Source: Vicinamibacteria bacterium
Lineage (GTDB): Bacteria > Acidobacteriota > Vicinamibacteria > Vicinamibacterales > UBA2999
Direction: 5' to 3'
NCBI GenBank assembly: GCA_025938035.1
Contig: JAICQE010000004.1
Coordinates: 1-60,647, forward strand
Length of the DNA stretch: 60,647 nt
The stretch's first letter is position 1; every line of letters begins with the position of its first letter. The notes under the pieces were generated by a model, which was given only the letters and a program-made list of their open reading frames with translations, searched no databases and had not been told where the DNA came from. A program made the translations under genes and the position numbers. Of this stretch, positions 9,823 to 18,609 are shown in pieces.

Positions 9823-10457
9823 CTACGGAAGAGCATCTCGCGCGTGTTCGTCTTCAGGAGGAACTGGTCGGTCACGCGCAGCGGCTCGAACATCCGCAGG
9901 ATGTCGCGGTTCGGCAGCGGCTTCTGTTTTCCCCGCGCCGCCGCGTAGGGGCGGTGCTGGATCGTTTCGTCGTCCACCACCACGAAACGCGTGTATGCCT
10001 TGGTCGGCGCGACCGCCTCGGTGGCGTTGAAGAGAGCGAACAGCACGCCCCCCGGCCGGAGCACGCGAACCAGTTGCCTGGCGAGCGCCTGCGCCGCCGG
10101 CTTGTCGAGATAGTCGAACAGGTCCCAGCACAGGATGCCGTCGAAGGTCTGATCGGCCTGCGGGAAACGGCGGCTGAGGAACTCGGGCAGCTCCGGCAGC
10201 TTGTCCTCGCGGACGTAGCGATCGATGTCCTTCGACAGTTCCTCGACCTGGAACTTGCAGCCGAGGCGCTCGCCGAAAAAGGTGACGTTCTGTCCGACGA
10301 CAGGACCGATGTCGAGCAGGGTCGGCTGCGCATGGGATCCGAGCGTCGACAGGAATTTCTTCAACGCCTTGGTGGGATGTGCTGGCGCCTTCGCGGCGCC
10401 GGCGCCTGCTTCCGGATCGTCCTTGCGCCTTCGTTGAAACAGGTCGGAGAGCGCCAC
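9819..10457 (-). CDS. Class I SAM-dependent methyltransferase
   Basis: This 212-residue protein has a methyltransferase core: motif I-like TLLDIGPVVGQNVTFF, a DGILCWDLFDYLD motif IV region, and LRPGGVLFALF (motif VI-like). The first 35 residues are polar and Ala/Lys rich. The motif I reads DIGPVVGQ rather than the usual DxGxGxG, so substrate binding may be unusual. The apparent start is GTG 10457. It overlaps the acyl-CoA dehydrogenase gene by a few bases. The substrate is unknown. Confidence 0.75.
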   Translation of the reverse strand: MALSDLFQRRRKDDPEAGAGAAKAPAHPTKALKKFLSTLGSHAQPTLLDIGPVVGQNVTFFGERLGCKFQVEELSKDIDRYVREDKLPELPEFLSRRFPQADQTFDGILCWDLFDYLDKPAAQALARQLVRVLRPGGVLFALFNATEAVAPTKAYTRFVVVDDETIQHRPYAAARGKQKPLPNRDILRMFEPLRVTDQFLLKTNTREMLFRR

Positions 10458-10463
10458 GGAAAT

Positions 10464-10583
10464 GGTGGATGGTGATTAGTGATTAGTGAATCGTTTGTGA
10501 TTGGTGACTGGCGACTGGTGATTGCTGACGCTGTCGCTCATCGGATCATCAACCACTCACAGGTCACTACTCACCAATCACCC
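10464..10583. repeat. Intergenic heptad tandem-repeat hairpin array
   Basis: The left part repeats GATTAGT and GACTGGT/GATTGGT heptads; the right part carries the complementary form (ACTCACC, AATCACC). GTGATTGGTGA at 10497-10507 pairs perfectly with TCACCAATCAC at 10571-10581. The array fills the gap between the bactofilin and methyltransferase genes, which are both on the minus strand. Confidence 0.8.
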
Positions 10584-10589
10584 GTTGAC

Positions 10590-11111
10590 CTAATGCGCCG
10601 CAGCCTGTGGTTGCGGTGTGCTCGCGGTCGCCGCCGCGGCTGGCTTGACTGTCTGGCTCTGCTGGGCGGAGGCCGCCTTCCGCTGCATGTCCACCGTGCC
10701 GCGGAAGTGCGCGCCCTCCGCAATGGCCACGCGAGGCGACACGATGTCGCCGTCAACCGAGCCGCCGTCGCGGATGTCGACCTTCTCCGTCGCGGTCACG
10801 TTCCCGTTGACCTCGCCGAGGACGATCACCGACTTCGCGTGCACCTGCGCCTTGATTTTTCCGTTCGGGCCGATCGTCAGCACATGATCCTTGAGCTCGA
10901 TCTTGCCTTCGACGTGGCCTTCGATCGTCAGATCCTCGCTCCCGTTCAGCTCACCCTTGATGACAACCGATTTTCCGATGTTCACCACGTCCCTCTCGAT
11001 CCTCCGGCTCTCCGGCTGTGGTACGGGCGCCGTGCTGACCGGCTGATGCACCGGAGCGGGCGCCGTGGGCGCCGGCTGGCTGCCCTTTACCCCTTCGTCA
11101 CGCTTCCACAT
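10590..11111 (-). CDS. Bactofilin (polymer-forming cytoskeletal protein)
   Basis: Bactofilins self-assemble into filaments that organise envelope or cell-shape functions. The core is a right-handed beta-helix with six-residue-like turns (VVNIGKSVVIKGELNGSEDLTIEGHVEGKIELKD broken into short repeats, then VIVLGEVNGNVTATEKVDIRDGGSVDGDI). The flanks are disordered: a Pro/Ala-rich N-terminus and a C-terminus of Ala, Gln and Pro. The frame is open further upstream, but ATG 11111 (MWKRDEG) is preferred because GGAGG lies about 8 bases ahead of it. Length is 173 residues. Confidence 0.9.
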   Translation of the reverse strand: MWKRDEGVKGSQPAPTAPAPVHQPVSTAPVPQPESRRIERDVVNIGKSVVIKGELNGSEDLTIEGHVEGKIELKDHVLTIGPNGKIKAQVHAKSVIVLGEVNGNVTATEKVDIRDGGSVDGDIVSPRVAIAEGAHFRGTVDMQRKAASAQQSQTVKPAAAATASTPQPQAAAH

Positions 11112-11308
11112 GTTGATGTCCTCCGCGCGTTGTCTGCCGGAACGCCTCCGCGACGTTCCTTGAGTCTGGGGGAACGCTTCTGCGGCGTCGTCGAGACTCA
11201 CGCGTCCCTCTTTCCTGACCGCTGTACTGGGGCCCGGAGCCCACTGAGTATATATCGGGCGTTCTGCGCAAAAGTGCAGTCGGGGCCGGACTGACGCGAA
11301 ATGCTACA

Positions 11309-12481
11309 GTGGTACCAGTGCGGATCTATCTGGACCACAATGCGACGACGCCTCCTGCTGCAGAGGTAGTGGACCGGATGGCCGCCGCGCTTCGTGAGCA
11401 GTTCGGCAACCCCTCCAGCGTGCACCACTTTGGACAGGTGGCAAAGGCGGCCCTCGATGACGCGCGGAGCGCGGCTGCGGCGCTGATCGGGGGCGATCCG
11501 TCGGAAATCGTGTTCACGAGCAGCGGAACGGAAAGCGACAACTTCGCGATCCGAGGCATCGCCGAGGCGCTCGAAGTCACGGGAAAGCGGCACCTCATTG
11601 CCACAACCATCGAACACGAGGCGGTGCTCAACACGCTCAAGGCGCTGGCGCGCCGCGGCTGGAAGACGACACTGCTGCCCGTCGATCAGACCGGAATCGT
11701 CGCAATTTCCGCGCTCGAAGCCGCGCTGACCGACGACACCGCGCTCGTGTCGGTGATGCACGCCAACAACGAAATCGGCACGATCCAGCCCGTGGCTCAG
11801 CTGGCCCGCGTCGCCAGGGCGCGCGGCGCGGTGTTTCACACGGATGCCGTGCAGACGGCCGGGAAGATTCCAGTGGACGTGAAAGCGCTCGGCGTGGACC
11901 TGCTGTCGCTCTCGGCGCACAAGTTCTACGGACCGAAAGGCGCCGGCGCGCTCTGGATCCGCCGCGGCGTGCGGGTGCAGCCGCCGATGACCGGAGGCAA
12001 ACAGGAGCGCAGCCGACGCGCCGGGACGGAAAACGTCGCCGGCATCATCGGCCTCGGTGTCGCCGCGCAGCTCGCGCGCGCCAAGATGACGGCCGAAGCC
12101 GATCGCCTGGCGGCGCTGCGTGACCGGCTCGAGGAAGGAATTCTCGGCAAGGTCAGCGGCACGGCCGTCAACGGCGCCCGCTCACCGCGCGTGCCGAACA
12201 CGACGAACGTCAGCTTCGACCGGATCGAAGCCGAGTCGCTCCTGATCGCGCTGGACCTGGCGGGGATCGCGGTCTCGACAGGGTCCGCCTGCTCGTCTGG
12301 AACGCTGGAACCGTCGCACGTGCTGAAGGCGATGGGATTCCCGGCGCACCGCACGCAGAACTCGATTCGTTTCAGCCTCGGCGCGGCGAACACCGACGCC
12401 GATATCGACAGGGTGCTCGAGGTTCTGCCGGGAGTCGTGGAGAAGCTTCGAAGCCTGACGCGAACAGTGGCTCGAGTATGA
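11309..12481 (+). CDS. Cysteine desulfurase (IscS/NifS type)
   Basis: This PLP enzyme moves sulfur from cysteine to an active-site cysteine and on to Fe-S and thiolation acceptors. The 390-residue protein begins with IYLDHNATTPP, has the PLP lysine in SLSAHKFYGPKG, and the sulfur-accepting cysteine in STGSACSSGTLEPSHVL. GTG 11309 or GTG 11318 starts it; no ATG is available in frame nearby. The next gene in the same direction is mnmA, so this desulfurase probably feeds tRNA 2-thiolation as well as cluster assembly. Confidence 0.95.
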   Translation: MVPVRIYLDHNATTPPAAEVVDRMAAALREQFGNPSSVHHFGQVAKAALDDARSAAAALIGGDPSEIVFTSSGTESDNFAIRGIAEALEVTGKRHLIATTIEHEAVLNTLKALARRGWKTTLLPVDQTGIVAISALEAALTDDTALVSVMHANNEIGTIQPVAQLARVARARGAVFHTDAVQTAGKIPVDVKALGVDLLSLSAHKFYGPKGAGALWIRRGVRVQPPMTGGKQERSRRAGTENVAGIIGLGVAAQLARAKMTAEADRLAALRDRLEEGILGKVSGTAVNGARSPRVPNTTNVSFDRIEAESLLIALDLAGIAVSTGSACSSGTLEPSHVLKAMGFPAHRTQNSIRFSLGAANTDADIDRVLEVLPGVVEKLRSLTRTVARV

Positions 12482-12487
12482 ACCTGC

Positions 12488-12559
12488 AATTCAGAATGCA
12501 GAATGCAGAATGCAGGCAGAACACGGACGTACTGCATTCTGAATTCAGAATTCTGCATT
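12488..12559. repeat. Intergenic GAATGCAG-type heptad hairpin
   Basis: Three heptads of AGAATGC type run rightward and are followed by their inverted form. AATTCAGAATGCAG (12488-12501) pairs perfectly over 14 bp with CTGCATTCTGAATT (12532-12545). It separates the cysteine desulfurase stop from the mnmA start by 83 bases and leaves no Shine-Dalgarno ahead of mnmA except within its tail. Confidence 0.85.
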
Positions 12560-12564
12560 AAAGG

Positions 12565-13623
12565 ATGCGTGTCGTAGTAGCAATGTCCGGCGGAGTCGAC
12601 TCGTCCGTCGCCGCGGCCCTGCTTGCCGAGCAGGGTCATGACGTCATCGGTCTGTCGATGCAGCTCTACGCTCAGGGCGAGCCCGGCCTGCATTTCGGCA
12701 GCTGCTGCACGCTCGACGATCTGAACGATGCGCGCCGCGTGGCGGCGGCCGTGGGCTTTCCGCACTACATCCTGAATTTCGAGCGCCAGTTCCAGGAGAC
12801 GGTCATCTCGAATTTCGTCCGCGAGTACGCATCCGGCCGCACCCCGCTGCCCTGCGCCCACTGCAACAGCGACCTGAAGTTCTCGACGCTCCTCGAGCGC
12901 GCACACGGCCTCGGCGCATCCACCGTCGCGACCGGTCATTACGCGCAGGTGGAGCGAGACACGAATCGCTGGATGCTGAAGCGAAGCGTCGATCGGGACA
13001 AGGATCAGTCCTACTTCCTCTTCTCGCTGACACAGGATCAGCTGGCGGCGGCGATGTTTCCGGTTGGCGCCCTGACCAAGCCCGAGGTGCGGCGCGAGGC
13101 CCACCGCCTGGGTTTACAGGTTGCCGACAAGCCGGACAGCCAGGAGATTTGCTTTGTCCCGGACGGCGACTACGCGTCCTTCGTCGCACGCAAGGCACCG
13201 CACGTCGCGCACCACGGCGCTATCGTTGCCGAGAGCGGCGAGCAGCTCGGCACACATGCCGGCGTTCACCGCTTCACGATCGGTCAGCGCAAGGGACTGG
13301 GTGTGTCCGGGCCGGCTCCGCTGTACGTGCTGCAGATCGACGCCGACACCGGCAACGTGACCGTCGGCCCGAAGTCGTCGCTCGAGCGCACCACACTGAC
13401 CGCATCGGACGTGAACTGGGTGGCCGCCGAGGCGCCGACGGACTGGCTTTCGGTGGCTGCACAGATCCGCTATCGACATACGCCGGCACCAGCGCGCGTC
13501 CGGGCGATCGAGGGCAACCGTGCCGAACTCGAGTTCGACACTCCGCAGTCGGCAGTGACGCCCGGCCAGGCCGTGGTCTTCTATCACGACGATGTAGTCG
13601 TTGGCGGCGGCTGGATCGACTAG
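12565..13623 (+). CDS. mnmA: tRNA-specific 2-thiouridylase MnmA
   Basis: MnmA installs the 2-thio group on wobble uridine 34 of Lys, Glu and Gln tRNAs, using ATP and sulfur from a cysteine desulfurase. The 352-residue protein starts with the PP-loop motif VAMSGGVDSSVAAALL, contains the first catalytic cysteine in PLPCAHCNSDLKF and the second in PDSQEICFVPDGDY, and has the GQRKGLGVSGPAPLYV core. ATG 12565 follows the repeat hairpin. Its partner desulfurase lies just upstream. Confidence 0.96.
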   Translation: MRVVVAMSGGVDSSVAAALLAEQGHDVIGLSMQLYAQGEPGLHFGSCCTLDDLNDARRVAAAVGFPHYILNFERQFQETVISNFVREYASGRTPLPCAHCNSDLKFSTLLERAHGLGASTVATGHYAQVERDTNRWMLKRSVDRDKDQSYFLFSLTQDQLAAAMFPVGALTKPEVRREAHRLGLQVADKPDSQEICFVPDGDYASFVARKAPHVAHHGAIVAESGEQLGTHAGVHRFTIGQRKGLGVSGPAPLYVLQIDADTGNVTVGPKSSLERTTLTASDVNWVAAEAPTDWLSVAAQIRYRHTPAPARVRAIEGNRAELEFDTPQSAVTPGQAVVFYHDDVVVGGGWID

Positions 13624-13711
13624 GTGGCCTGGGTGGCAGCCTAGGTAGCCTGGGTGGCCTAAGTGGTTCTGGGTCAGGCGCGGTGTCCGGACCCAGGCAA
13701 CCCAGACTACC
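13623..13711. repeat. Intergenic 9-bp tandem-repeat hairpin array
   Basis: Units GGTGGCCTG, GGTAGCCTG and GGTGGCCTA run rightward from the mnmA stop codon and are mirrored at 13691-13711 (ACCCAGG, CAACCCAG, ACTACC). The same unit family, CCTGGGT, is used in the array at 6163-6233. The array lies between convergent genes and its end overlaps the stop of the DinB gene. Confidence 0.8.
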
Positions 13712-14258
13712 TCTCCATCAGCTTCTTCGCATGCGCTGCCGCGGTCTCGCCCGTGGCCTTCTGGTTGTACTCCTCTGACTTGCCCTTCGGAATACTGAGC
13801 GTGCGCCAGCCGCCGCCCCGCATCGCCTTCGCCATGAATACGATCTGGCCGACGTGGTAGGCCGTGTGCGCAAGCGAGCGGTGCAGCGCTTCATCGATCC
13901 GCAGCGGCTGCCGCCGAACGGTCACGGTGGAGCTCAGGTCGCCGTCGCCCAGCTTTTCCAGTTCGACGAACAATACGCTCCAGCTCTCCTCCCAGACCTG
14001 TAACAGCGCCGTTCGGCTCAATCCGGCGGATTCGAACTCGTCGTCCCGGTGGCGCCATGGCTTCTCGCCATCACTGGTGCGGAACTCGGTGAACCGCGAT
14101 TTCAGGTTGCCGGCAATGTGCCGGATCAGCATCTCGATCGAGTTGCCGCCGTCGTGGCCCGCGTGCCCGAGCTCTTCGTCGCCGACCTGGGCGATCGCGG
14201 CTTCGGCCAGCGCTTTGTAACGCCGGTATTCGTCGACGAGCGATTGAATGACACTCAT
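13707..14258 (-). CDS. DinB/DUF1572-type four-helix protein
   Basis: This 183-residue protein belongs to the DinB-like metal-binding four-helix superfamily, DUF1572 branch. It has an N-terminal helix SLVDEYRRYKALAEAAI, the metal-site pattern IRHIAGNLKSR, and the C-terminal LAHTAYHVGQIVFMAKA, where the spaced histidines resemble the DinB metal triad. Family members are thiol-dependent transferases or of unknown activity. The frame is open well upstream but ATG 14258 (MSVIQS) gives the natural family start and overlaps the stop of the next DinB gene. Confidence 0.82.
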   Translation of the reverse strand: MSVIQSLVDEYRRYKALAEAAIAQVGDEELGHAGHDGGNSIEMLIRHIAGNLKSRFTEFRTSDGEKPWRHRDDEFESAGLSRTALLQVWEESWSVLFVELEKLGDGDLSSTVTVRRQPLRIDEALHRSLAHTAYHVGQIVFMAKAMRGGGWRTLSIPKGKSEEYNQKATGETAAAHAKKLMER

Positions 14259-14791
14259 CCGCCTTCGCGCTGCCGCGCTTCGGCGCGACAGGTCCTTTCG
14301 AGTCGCTTCAGTAGTTGGATCTGACCAGCGTGATAGAGATCGTGCGCCGCGACGCCGGTCAGCAAGGCGCGTTTCGTGACGCCGCGCTGTGCCGAGCCCA
14401 AGTCGAGCGCCCCGGCCGGCACGGCAGCCGCCGCCTCGCGCAGAACGCGATGCATCTCGTCGAGCAGATCGAGGTCGGCCTGCAGGGCGGCCTTTGTGTT
14501 CTCGACCGGTCGCGCGAGGAAGTTCGAGCCGGCGAGCGGAAACGAGCCGCGCTTCGCCCCCGTCAGGCGCCGCCATGCGACGTACTTCCAGTACGCCGCG
14601 TGCACGATGAGCTCCCAGATGTTGTGACGTTCGACGGCGGGACGCCATGCGGCGAGCGCGGGCGTCATCCCGCGCAGTGAACCCCTCAGGTTGGGACCGT
14701 GCCATGAGACGCGGTCGTACGCCGTGTCGATGAGAAACAGCAGCTGTCGAAGGTCCGACGAGGCGTACTTCGACGACGCGGCTGCAGCCAC
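14255..14791 (-). CDS. DinB family protein
   Basis: This 178-residue protein is a second DinB-type four-helix bundle, with HNIWELIVHAAYWKYVAWRRL and the C-terminal AAHDLYHAGQIQLLKRL, which carry the His positions of the DinB metal site. It shares a TGA/ATG overlap with the DUF1572 gene, so the two are translated together. The pair lies downstream of trxB-trxA on the same strand; a link to thiol chemistry is suggestive because DinB relatives use bacillithiol or mycothiol, but this is inference. Confidence 0.82.
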   Translation of the reverse strand: MAAAASSKYASSDLRQLLFLIDTAYDRVSWHGPNLRGSLRGMTPALAAWRPAVERHNIWELIVHAAYWKYVAWRRLTGAKRGSFPLAGSNFLARPVENTKAALQADLDLLDEMHRVLREAAAAVPAGALDLGSAQRGVTKRALLTGVAAHDLYHAGQIQLLKRLERTCRAEARQREGG

Positions 14792-14794
14792 GGT

Positions 14795-15775
14795 CTACGC
14801 CGTCGCGCTGGGCTGTACCGACGCGGCGTCGGCGGCGGGCAGCCCCTCCAGATATCGTTCGGCATCGATGGCGGCCATGCAGCCGGAGCCTGCCGCCGTG
14901 ACCGCCTGACGATACACATGATCCTGGACGTCGCCGGCAGCAAAAACGCCTGGAATGTTCGTGCGCGTTCCGCCTCTGGTGACGATGTATCCGTTCGGAT
15001 CGAGGTCGATCTGTCCCCTGAAGAGCGCGGTGTTTGGCGTGTGGCCGATGGCGATGAACACACCGTCAACCGCGAGGTGGCGGATCTCGCCGGTCTTCAG
15101 ATGCCGCAGAACAATGCCGGTGACCTCGCCCTTTTCCAGATCGGAAACGTCGATGACTTCGGAGTCCCAGATGAAATCGATCTTGGGATTCGCGAAGGCT
15201 TTGTCCTGCATGATCTTCGACGCGCGCAGCGTATCGCGGCGGTGTACGACGGTGACCTTCGAGGCGAACTTCGTGAGGTAGACCGCCTCTTCCATCGCGG
15301 AATCGCCGCCGCCGACGACGGCAATCGGCTTCCCACGGAAGAAGTAGCCGTCACAGGTGGCGCACGTGGACACGCCGCGGCCCGAGAGCTTCCGGTCCGA
15401 CCCGATGTCCAGCCAGCGTGCCGACGCGCCGGTGGCGACGATCAGCGCCGCCGTCGTCACCTTACGGCCGTCGTCGAGCGAAATCGTGAAGGGGCGGTGC
15501 CGGAGGTCCACCGAGGTCACGTTGCCCTGCACCACTTCGGTCCCGAAGCGCTCGGCCTGCGCGCGCATTTCGCCCATCAGGTCCGGTCCCATGATGCCGT
15601 CGCGAAACCCCGGCCAGTTCTCCACCATGGTCGTCAGCATCAACTGACCGCCGGCTTCGAGGCCCTCGATGAGCAGCGGCTTCAGGTTCGCGCGCGCGGC
15701 ATAGAGCGCCGCAGTCAATCCGGCGGGCCCGGAGCCGATGATCACGACCTCGCGGTCTGCGTGGGAACCGGACAT
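14795..15775 (-). CDS. trxB: Thioredoxin-disulfide reductase
   Basis: TrxB reduces thioredoxin with NADPH through FAD and a redox dithiol. The 326-residue protein has the FAD-binding VVIIGSGPAGLTAALYAARA, the active-site CATC in GVSTCATCDGYFFRGK, the NADPH motif VVGGGDSAMEEAVYL, and the C-terminal GVFAAGDVQDHVYRQAVTAAGSGCMAA. ATG 15775 is preferred; an extension upstream would only read trxA antiframe sequence. Its ATG overlaps the trxA stop by one base (TGATG). Confidence 0.96.
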   Translation of the reverse strand: MSGSHADREVVIIGSGPAGLTAALYAARANLKPLLIEGLEAGGQLMLTTMVENWPGFRDGIMGPDLMGEMRAQAERFGTEVVQGNVTSVDLRHRPFTISLDDGRKVTTAALIVATGASARWLDIGSDRKLSGRGVSTCATCDGYFFRGKPIAVVGGGDSAMEEAVYLTKFASKVTVVHRRDTLRASKIMQDKAFANPKIDFIWDSEVIDVSDLEKGEVTGIVLRHLKTGEIRHLAVDGVFIAIGHTPNTALFRGQIDLDPNGYIVTRGGTRTNIPGVFAAGDVQDHVYRQAVTAAGSGCMAAIDAERYLEGLPAADAASVQPSATA

Positions 15776-16101
15776 CAGAGGTGACGCTCGAGCGCGGAGA
15801 CGATGTCTTCCCTGGGAACCAGACCGACGATGGTGTCGACGAGCTGTCCGTTCTTCAGCACGACAAGCGTCGGGATGCCGCGCACGTGGAACCGGCTGGT
15901 CGGCACGTTCGGGTTCTCGTCGACGTTCATCTTGCCGATGGTGGCTCGCCCGGCGTACTCGGTGGCCAGCTGCTCGACGATCGGCGCGATGCGGCGGCAG
16001 GGTCCGCACCACTCCGCCCAGAAGTCGACCAGCACAACGCCCTGCTTCGTCTCCTCGTCGAAATTGCTGTCAGTGAAAGTCTTCACATTCTCCGATGCCA
16101 T
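15775..16101 (-). CDS. trxA: Thioredoxin
   Basis: This is a 108-residue thioredoxin with the active site WCGPC in [21 protein letters not shown] and the conserved cis-proline region [12 protein letters not shown]. It reduces protein disulfides and is reduced by the TrxB encoded directly downstream. The frame stays open for ten codons upstream, but ATG 16101 (MASENVKTF) gives the usual length. The glgA stop lies 7 bases upstream. Confidence 0.96.
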   Translation of the reverse strand: MASENVKTFTDSNFDEETKQGVVLVDFWAEWCGPCRRIAPIVEQLATEYAGRATIGKMNVDENPNVPTSRFHVRGIPTLVVLKNGQLVDTIVGLVPREDIVSALERHL

Positions 16102-16108
16102 GGTTTGC

Positions 16109-17560
16109 TCACACTCCCACGCGCGATGCAATGGCGCGCTCGTACACCTCGACGTAGCGCCGCGCCGAGGCTGCCCACGAATGATCCTGCCTCATCCCGG
16201 ACTGCTGAATCCGCTGCCAGGTCCGCCGATCCATAAAGACGCCTAATGCCCACCTCAGGGTGCCAAGAAGCGCCTGAGGCGAATACTCGTCGAACGTAAA
16301 ACCGGTTCCGCTCCCGGTGACCGCGTCGAAGTTCCGCACCGTATCCGCCAGCCCGCCGGTGGCGTGCACCAGCGGCACCGTACCGTAGCGCAGGCTGTAC
16401 ATCTGATTGAGCCCGCACGGCTCGAATCGCGACGGCATCAGGAACAGGTCCGCCCCCGCTTCGATCAGATGCGCCAGCCGTTCGTCGAACCCGATGTGCA
16501 CCGCCACGCGATCCGGATATCGGGTGGCGAGCGCCAGCCACAAATCTTCATACCGCCGCTCGCCCGATCCGAGCAGCACGACCGCAGCGCCCAGGCGCGG
16601 AAGCTCGTCGGCAATGTCGGCGAGGAGATCGAATCCCTTCTGATCGACCATCCGCGAGATGAGGCCGACGACCGGACGCGCCAGCGCGTCGATGCCCGCC
16701 GGCAACCGGCACCGCTCCAGCAGTTCCCGCTTGGCCGCGCTTTTCCCCTCGAGATCGGTGGCGCCATATGGCCTGGGAATGTTCGGATCGCGCTCCGGAT
16801 CCCACTGATCGTAGTCGATCCCGTTCAGGATCCCGATCAAATCGGAGCCGCGCTCACGCAGGATCCCGTCGAAGCCGAACCCGAGCGCCGGCGTCTGAAT
16901 CTCCTGCGCGTAGCGTGGGCTCACGGTGGTAATCAGCTGACTGAACACCACTCCTGCCTTCAGATAACTGATCCGGCCCCAATACTCCATCGCGTCCACG
17001 CGCATGAGATCCCAGCCGAGGCCGAGATACGGAAGCCAGCTCGCGTCGAATACGCCTTGATACGCGAGGTTGTGGATGGTGAAGACGGTCGCAAGGCGGC
17101 GGAGCGATGTACTCGCTTTCACCATCCGCGCGTGAAGCACCGACACCAGGCCGGCCTGCCAGTCGTGCGCGTGCACGACGTCATACGGAATGCTCGAATC
17201 CGCCGCCCAGTTCAGCGCCGCCTGACACAGAAACGCGAAGCGTTCGGGATTGTCGACGTAGTCGTGGCCGTTTGCCCCGTACAGGTGATCGCGGTCGAAG
17301 TATCCCGGATGGTCGATGAAGATTGTGCGGATGCGGTCGTCGGCGATCACGTAGCAGCCCGCATCCGACACGAGGCTGCCGAGCGCCACAGTGATGACAC
17401 GCTCCGGCGCGCCCGCCTCGACGCCGCGATAGCGCGGCATCACCACATCCACCTCATGTCCGAGGCTGGCGAGCGCGCGCGGCAGAGCGCCGATGACGTC
17501 CGCCAACCCGCCGGTTTTGGCGAACGGAGCCGCCTCCGACGCCACCATGAGCACGCGCAT
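16109..17560 (-). CDS. glgA: Glycogen synthase (ADP-glucose type)
   Basis: GlgA extends alpha-1,4-glucan from ADP-glucose. The 483-residue GT5 protein starts with [19 protein letters not shown], whose KTGGL binds the nucleotide sugar, has [11 protein letters not shown] and [10 protein letters not shown] in the first domain and [23 protein letters not shown] in the second, with the catalytic EPCGL. The length is normal. No glgB or glgC is in the window. It is followed closely by trxA on the same strand. Confidence 0.95.
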   Translation of the reverse strand: MRVLMVASEAAPFAKTGGLADVIGALPRALASLGHEVDVVMPRYRGVEAGAPERVITVALGSLVSDAGCYVIADDRIRTIFIDHPGYFDRDHLYGANGHDYVDNPERFAFLCQAALNWAADSSIPYDVVHAHDWQAGLVSVLHARMVKASTSLRRLATVFTIHNLAYQGVFDASWLPYLGLGWDLMRVDAMEYWGRISYLKAGVVFSQLITTVSPRYAQEIQTPALGFGFDGILRERGSDLIGILNGIDYDQWDPERDPNIPRPYGATDLEGKSAAKRELLERCRLPAGIDALARPVVGLISRMVDQKGFDLLADIADELPRLGAAVVLLGSGERRYEDLWLALATRYPDRVAVHIGFDERLAHLIEAGADLFLMPSRFEPCGLNQMYSLRYGTVPLVHATGGLADTVRNFDAVTGSGTGFTFDEYSPQALLGTLRWALGVFMDRRTWQRIQQSGMRQDHSWAASARRYVEVYERAIASRVGV

Positions 17561-17575
17561 CCATCACACCCTAAC

Positions 17576-17666
17576 ACCGTTCACGCGTCCGCATTCTCGG
17601 TGCCCGGTTCGTGTTCTGTGTTCGGCGGCCGTTCTTGGTTTGAACGGAACCTGAACACGAACCGGG
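17576..17666. repeat. Long intergenic hairpin with GTTCGTGTTC units
   Basis: CCCGGTTCGTGTTC (17603-17616) pairs perfectly over 14 bp with GAACACGAACCGGG (17653-17666). Inside, CCGTTC (17629-17634) pairs with GAACGG (17642-17647). The block 17576-17591 is identical over 16 bp with 37557-37572. The structure sits between the divergent glgA and FdhE-like genes. Confidence 0.85.
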
Positions 17667-17721
17667 AAGAGAGCACCTGGAAGCGTGAACACTCGTCGCC
17701 GCCGTGTGTATGATTCGTTGA

Positions 17722-18609
17722 GTGACCGATCAGGGAGAACGCCCGGCGCGGCCGCAGCGTGCCGAGTCGCGCGAAGCCGCCGCGCTCCGTGCGATTAAAG
17801 CGGAGCATCCGGAGCTCGGCGAAGCGGTCGACATGCACCTGGAGCTGGTCGAGCTGTTCCGGCGCGTGCAGGGCCGGGTCACGCTGCCCTCGCTGGCCAT
17901 CACCGCCGAGGTCGTCAAGCGCCATACGGCGGAGGCACGCCCGCTCCTGCGCTTCGAGGACATCCCGCTCGACCTGACGGACCTCCGGCTCCTGGTCCGG
18001 CAGACGGCCGACATCCTCCGCCGCCATGGCGCGCTCGAGGATGCCGATCATCAGCGCGTGCAGGCGCTTGGCCGCGACATGGCGCTTCTCGCCGCGGCCG
18101 GCGACTGGTATCGCAGCGCCGCCGAATCGCACGCGGTGGCGTCCGTGGGCGTGACGGCCATCTCCGCTGAATCCGCAGGAGACGACGCGGTCGTCGGCCA
18201 GGTCCTGGGATTGGCGATGCGGCCGTTTCTCTCGCGCTGCGCGGAAGTGCTGCAGCAGCGCGAGGAGCTCGCGCTGTGGACGCACCCGCACTGCGGGCTG
18301 TGCGGCGGGGAGCCGGACTTTGCCGTGATCACGCCCGCCGCCGAGCGCCATCTGATCTGCGGGCGATGCACGCTGCGATGGAAGTACGAGGCACTCACGT
18401 GTCCGTACTGCCGCAACGCCGACCGATCGCGGATCACGTCGTTCGCGACGCCGGACGGAAAGTATCGTGTCTACGCGTGCGACGCGTGCAAGCGGTACTT
18501 GAAGGCGTATGACGGCCGCCGGGCGACGCGCCCGGTGATGCCGATGGTCGATACGGTGGCGACGCTGCCGCTGGATGCGGCAGCCATGCAGCGCGGGTAT
18601 TCGAGCTAA
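17722..18609 (+). CDS. FdhE-like formate dehydrogenase accessory protein
   Basis: The 295-residue protein matches the FdhE family, rubredoxin-like proteins needed for maturation of respiratory formate dehydrogenases. The N-terminal half is helical. The C-terminal half has four CxxC pairs: CGLCGG, CGRC, CPYC and CDAC, enough for two metal sites. GTG 17722 starts it. No formate dehydrogenase subunit gene is in the window, so it either serves an enzyme encoded elsewhere or acts on another metalloprotein. Confidence 0.82.
   Translation: MTDQGERPARPQRAESREAAALRAIKAEHPELGEAVDMHLELVELFRRVQGRVTLPSLAITAEVVKRHTAEARPLLRFEDIPLDLTDLRLLVRQTADILRRHGALEDADHQRVQALGRDMALLAAAGDWYRSAAESHAVASVGVTAISAESAGDDAVVGQVLGLAMRPFLSRCAEVLQQREELALWTHPHCGLCGGEPDFAVITPAAERHLICGRCTLRWKYEALTCPYCRNADRSRITSFATPDGKYRVYACDACKRYLKAYDGRRATRPVMPMVDTVATLPLDAAAMQRGYSS

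Noticed and set aside
14795..16012. Longer N-terminus for the thioredoxin reductase
   Set aside because: The upstream part is trxA read in another frame and is Arg-rich; ATG 15775 gives the standard reductase start.
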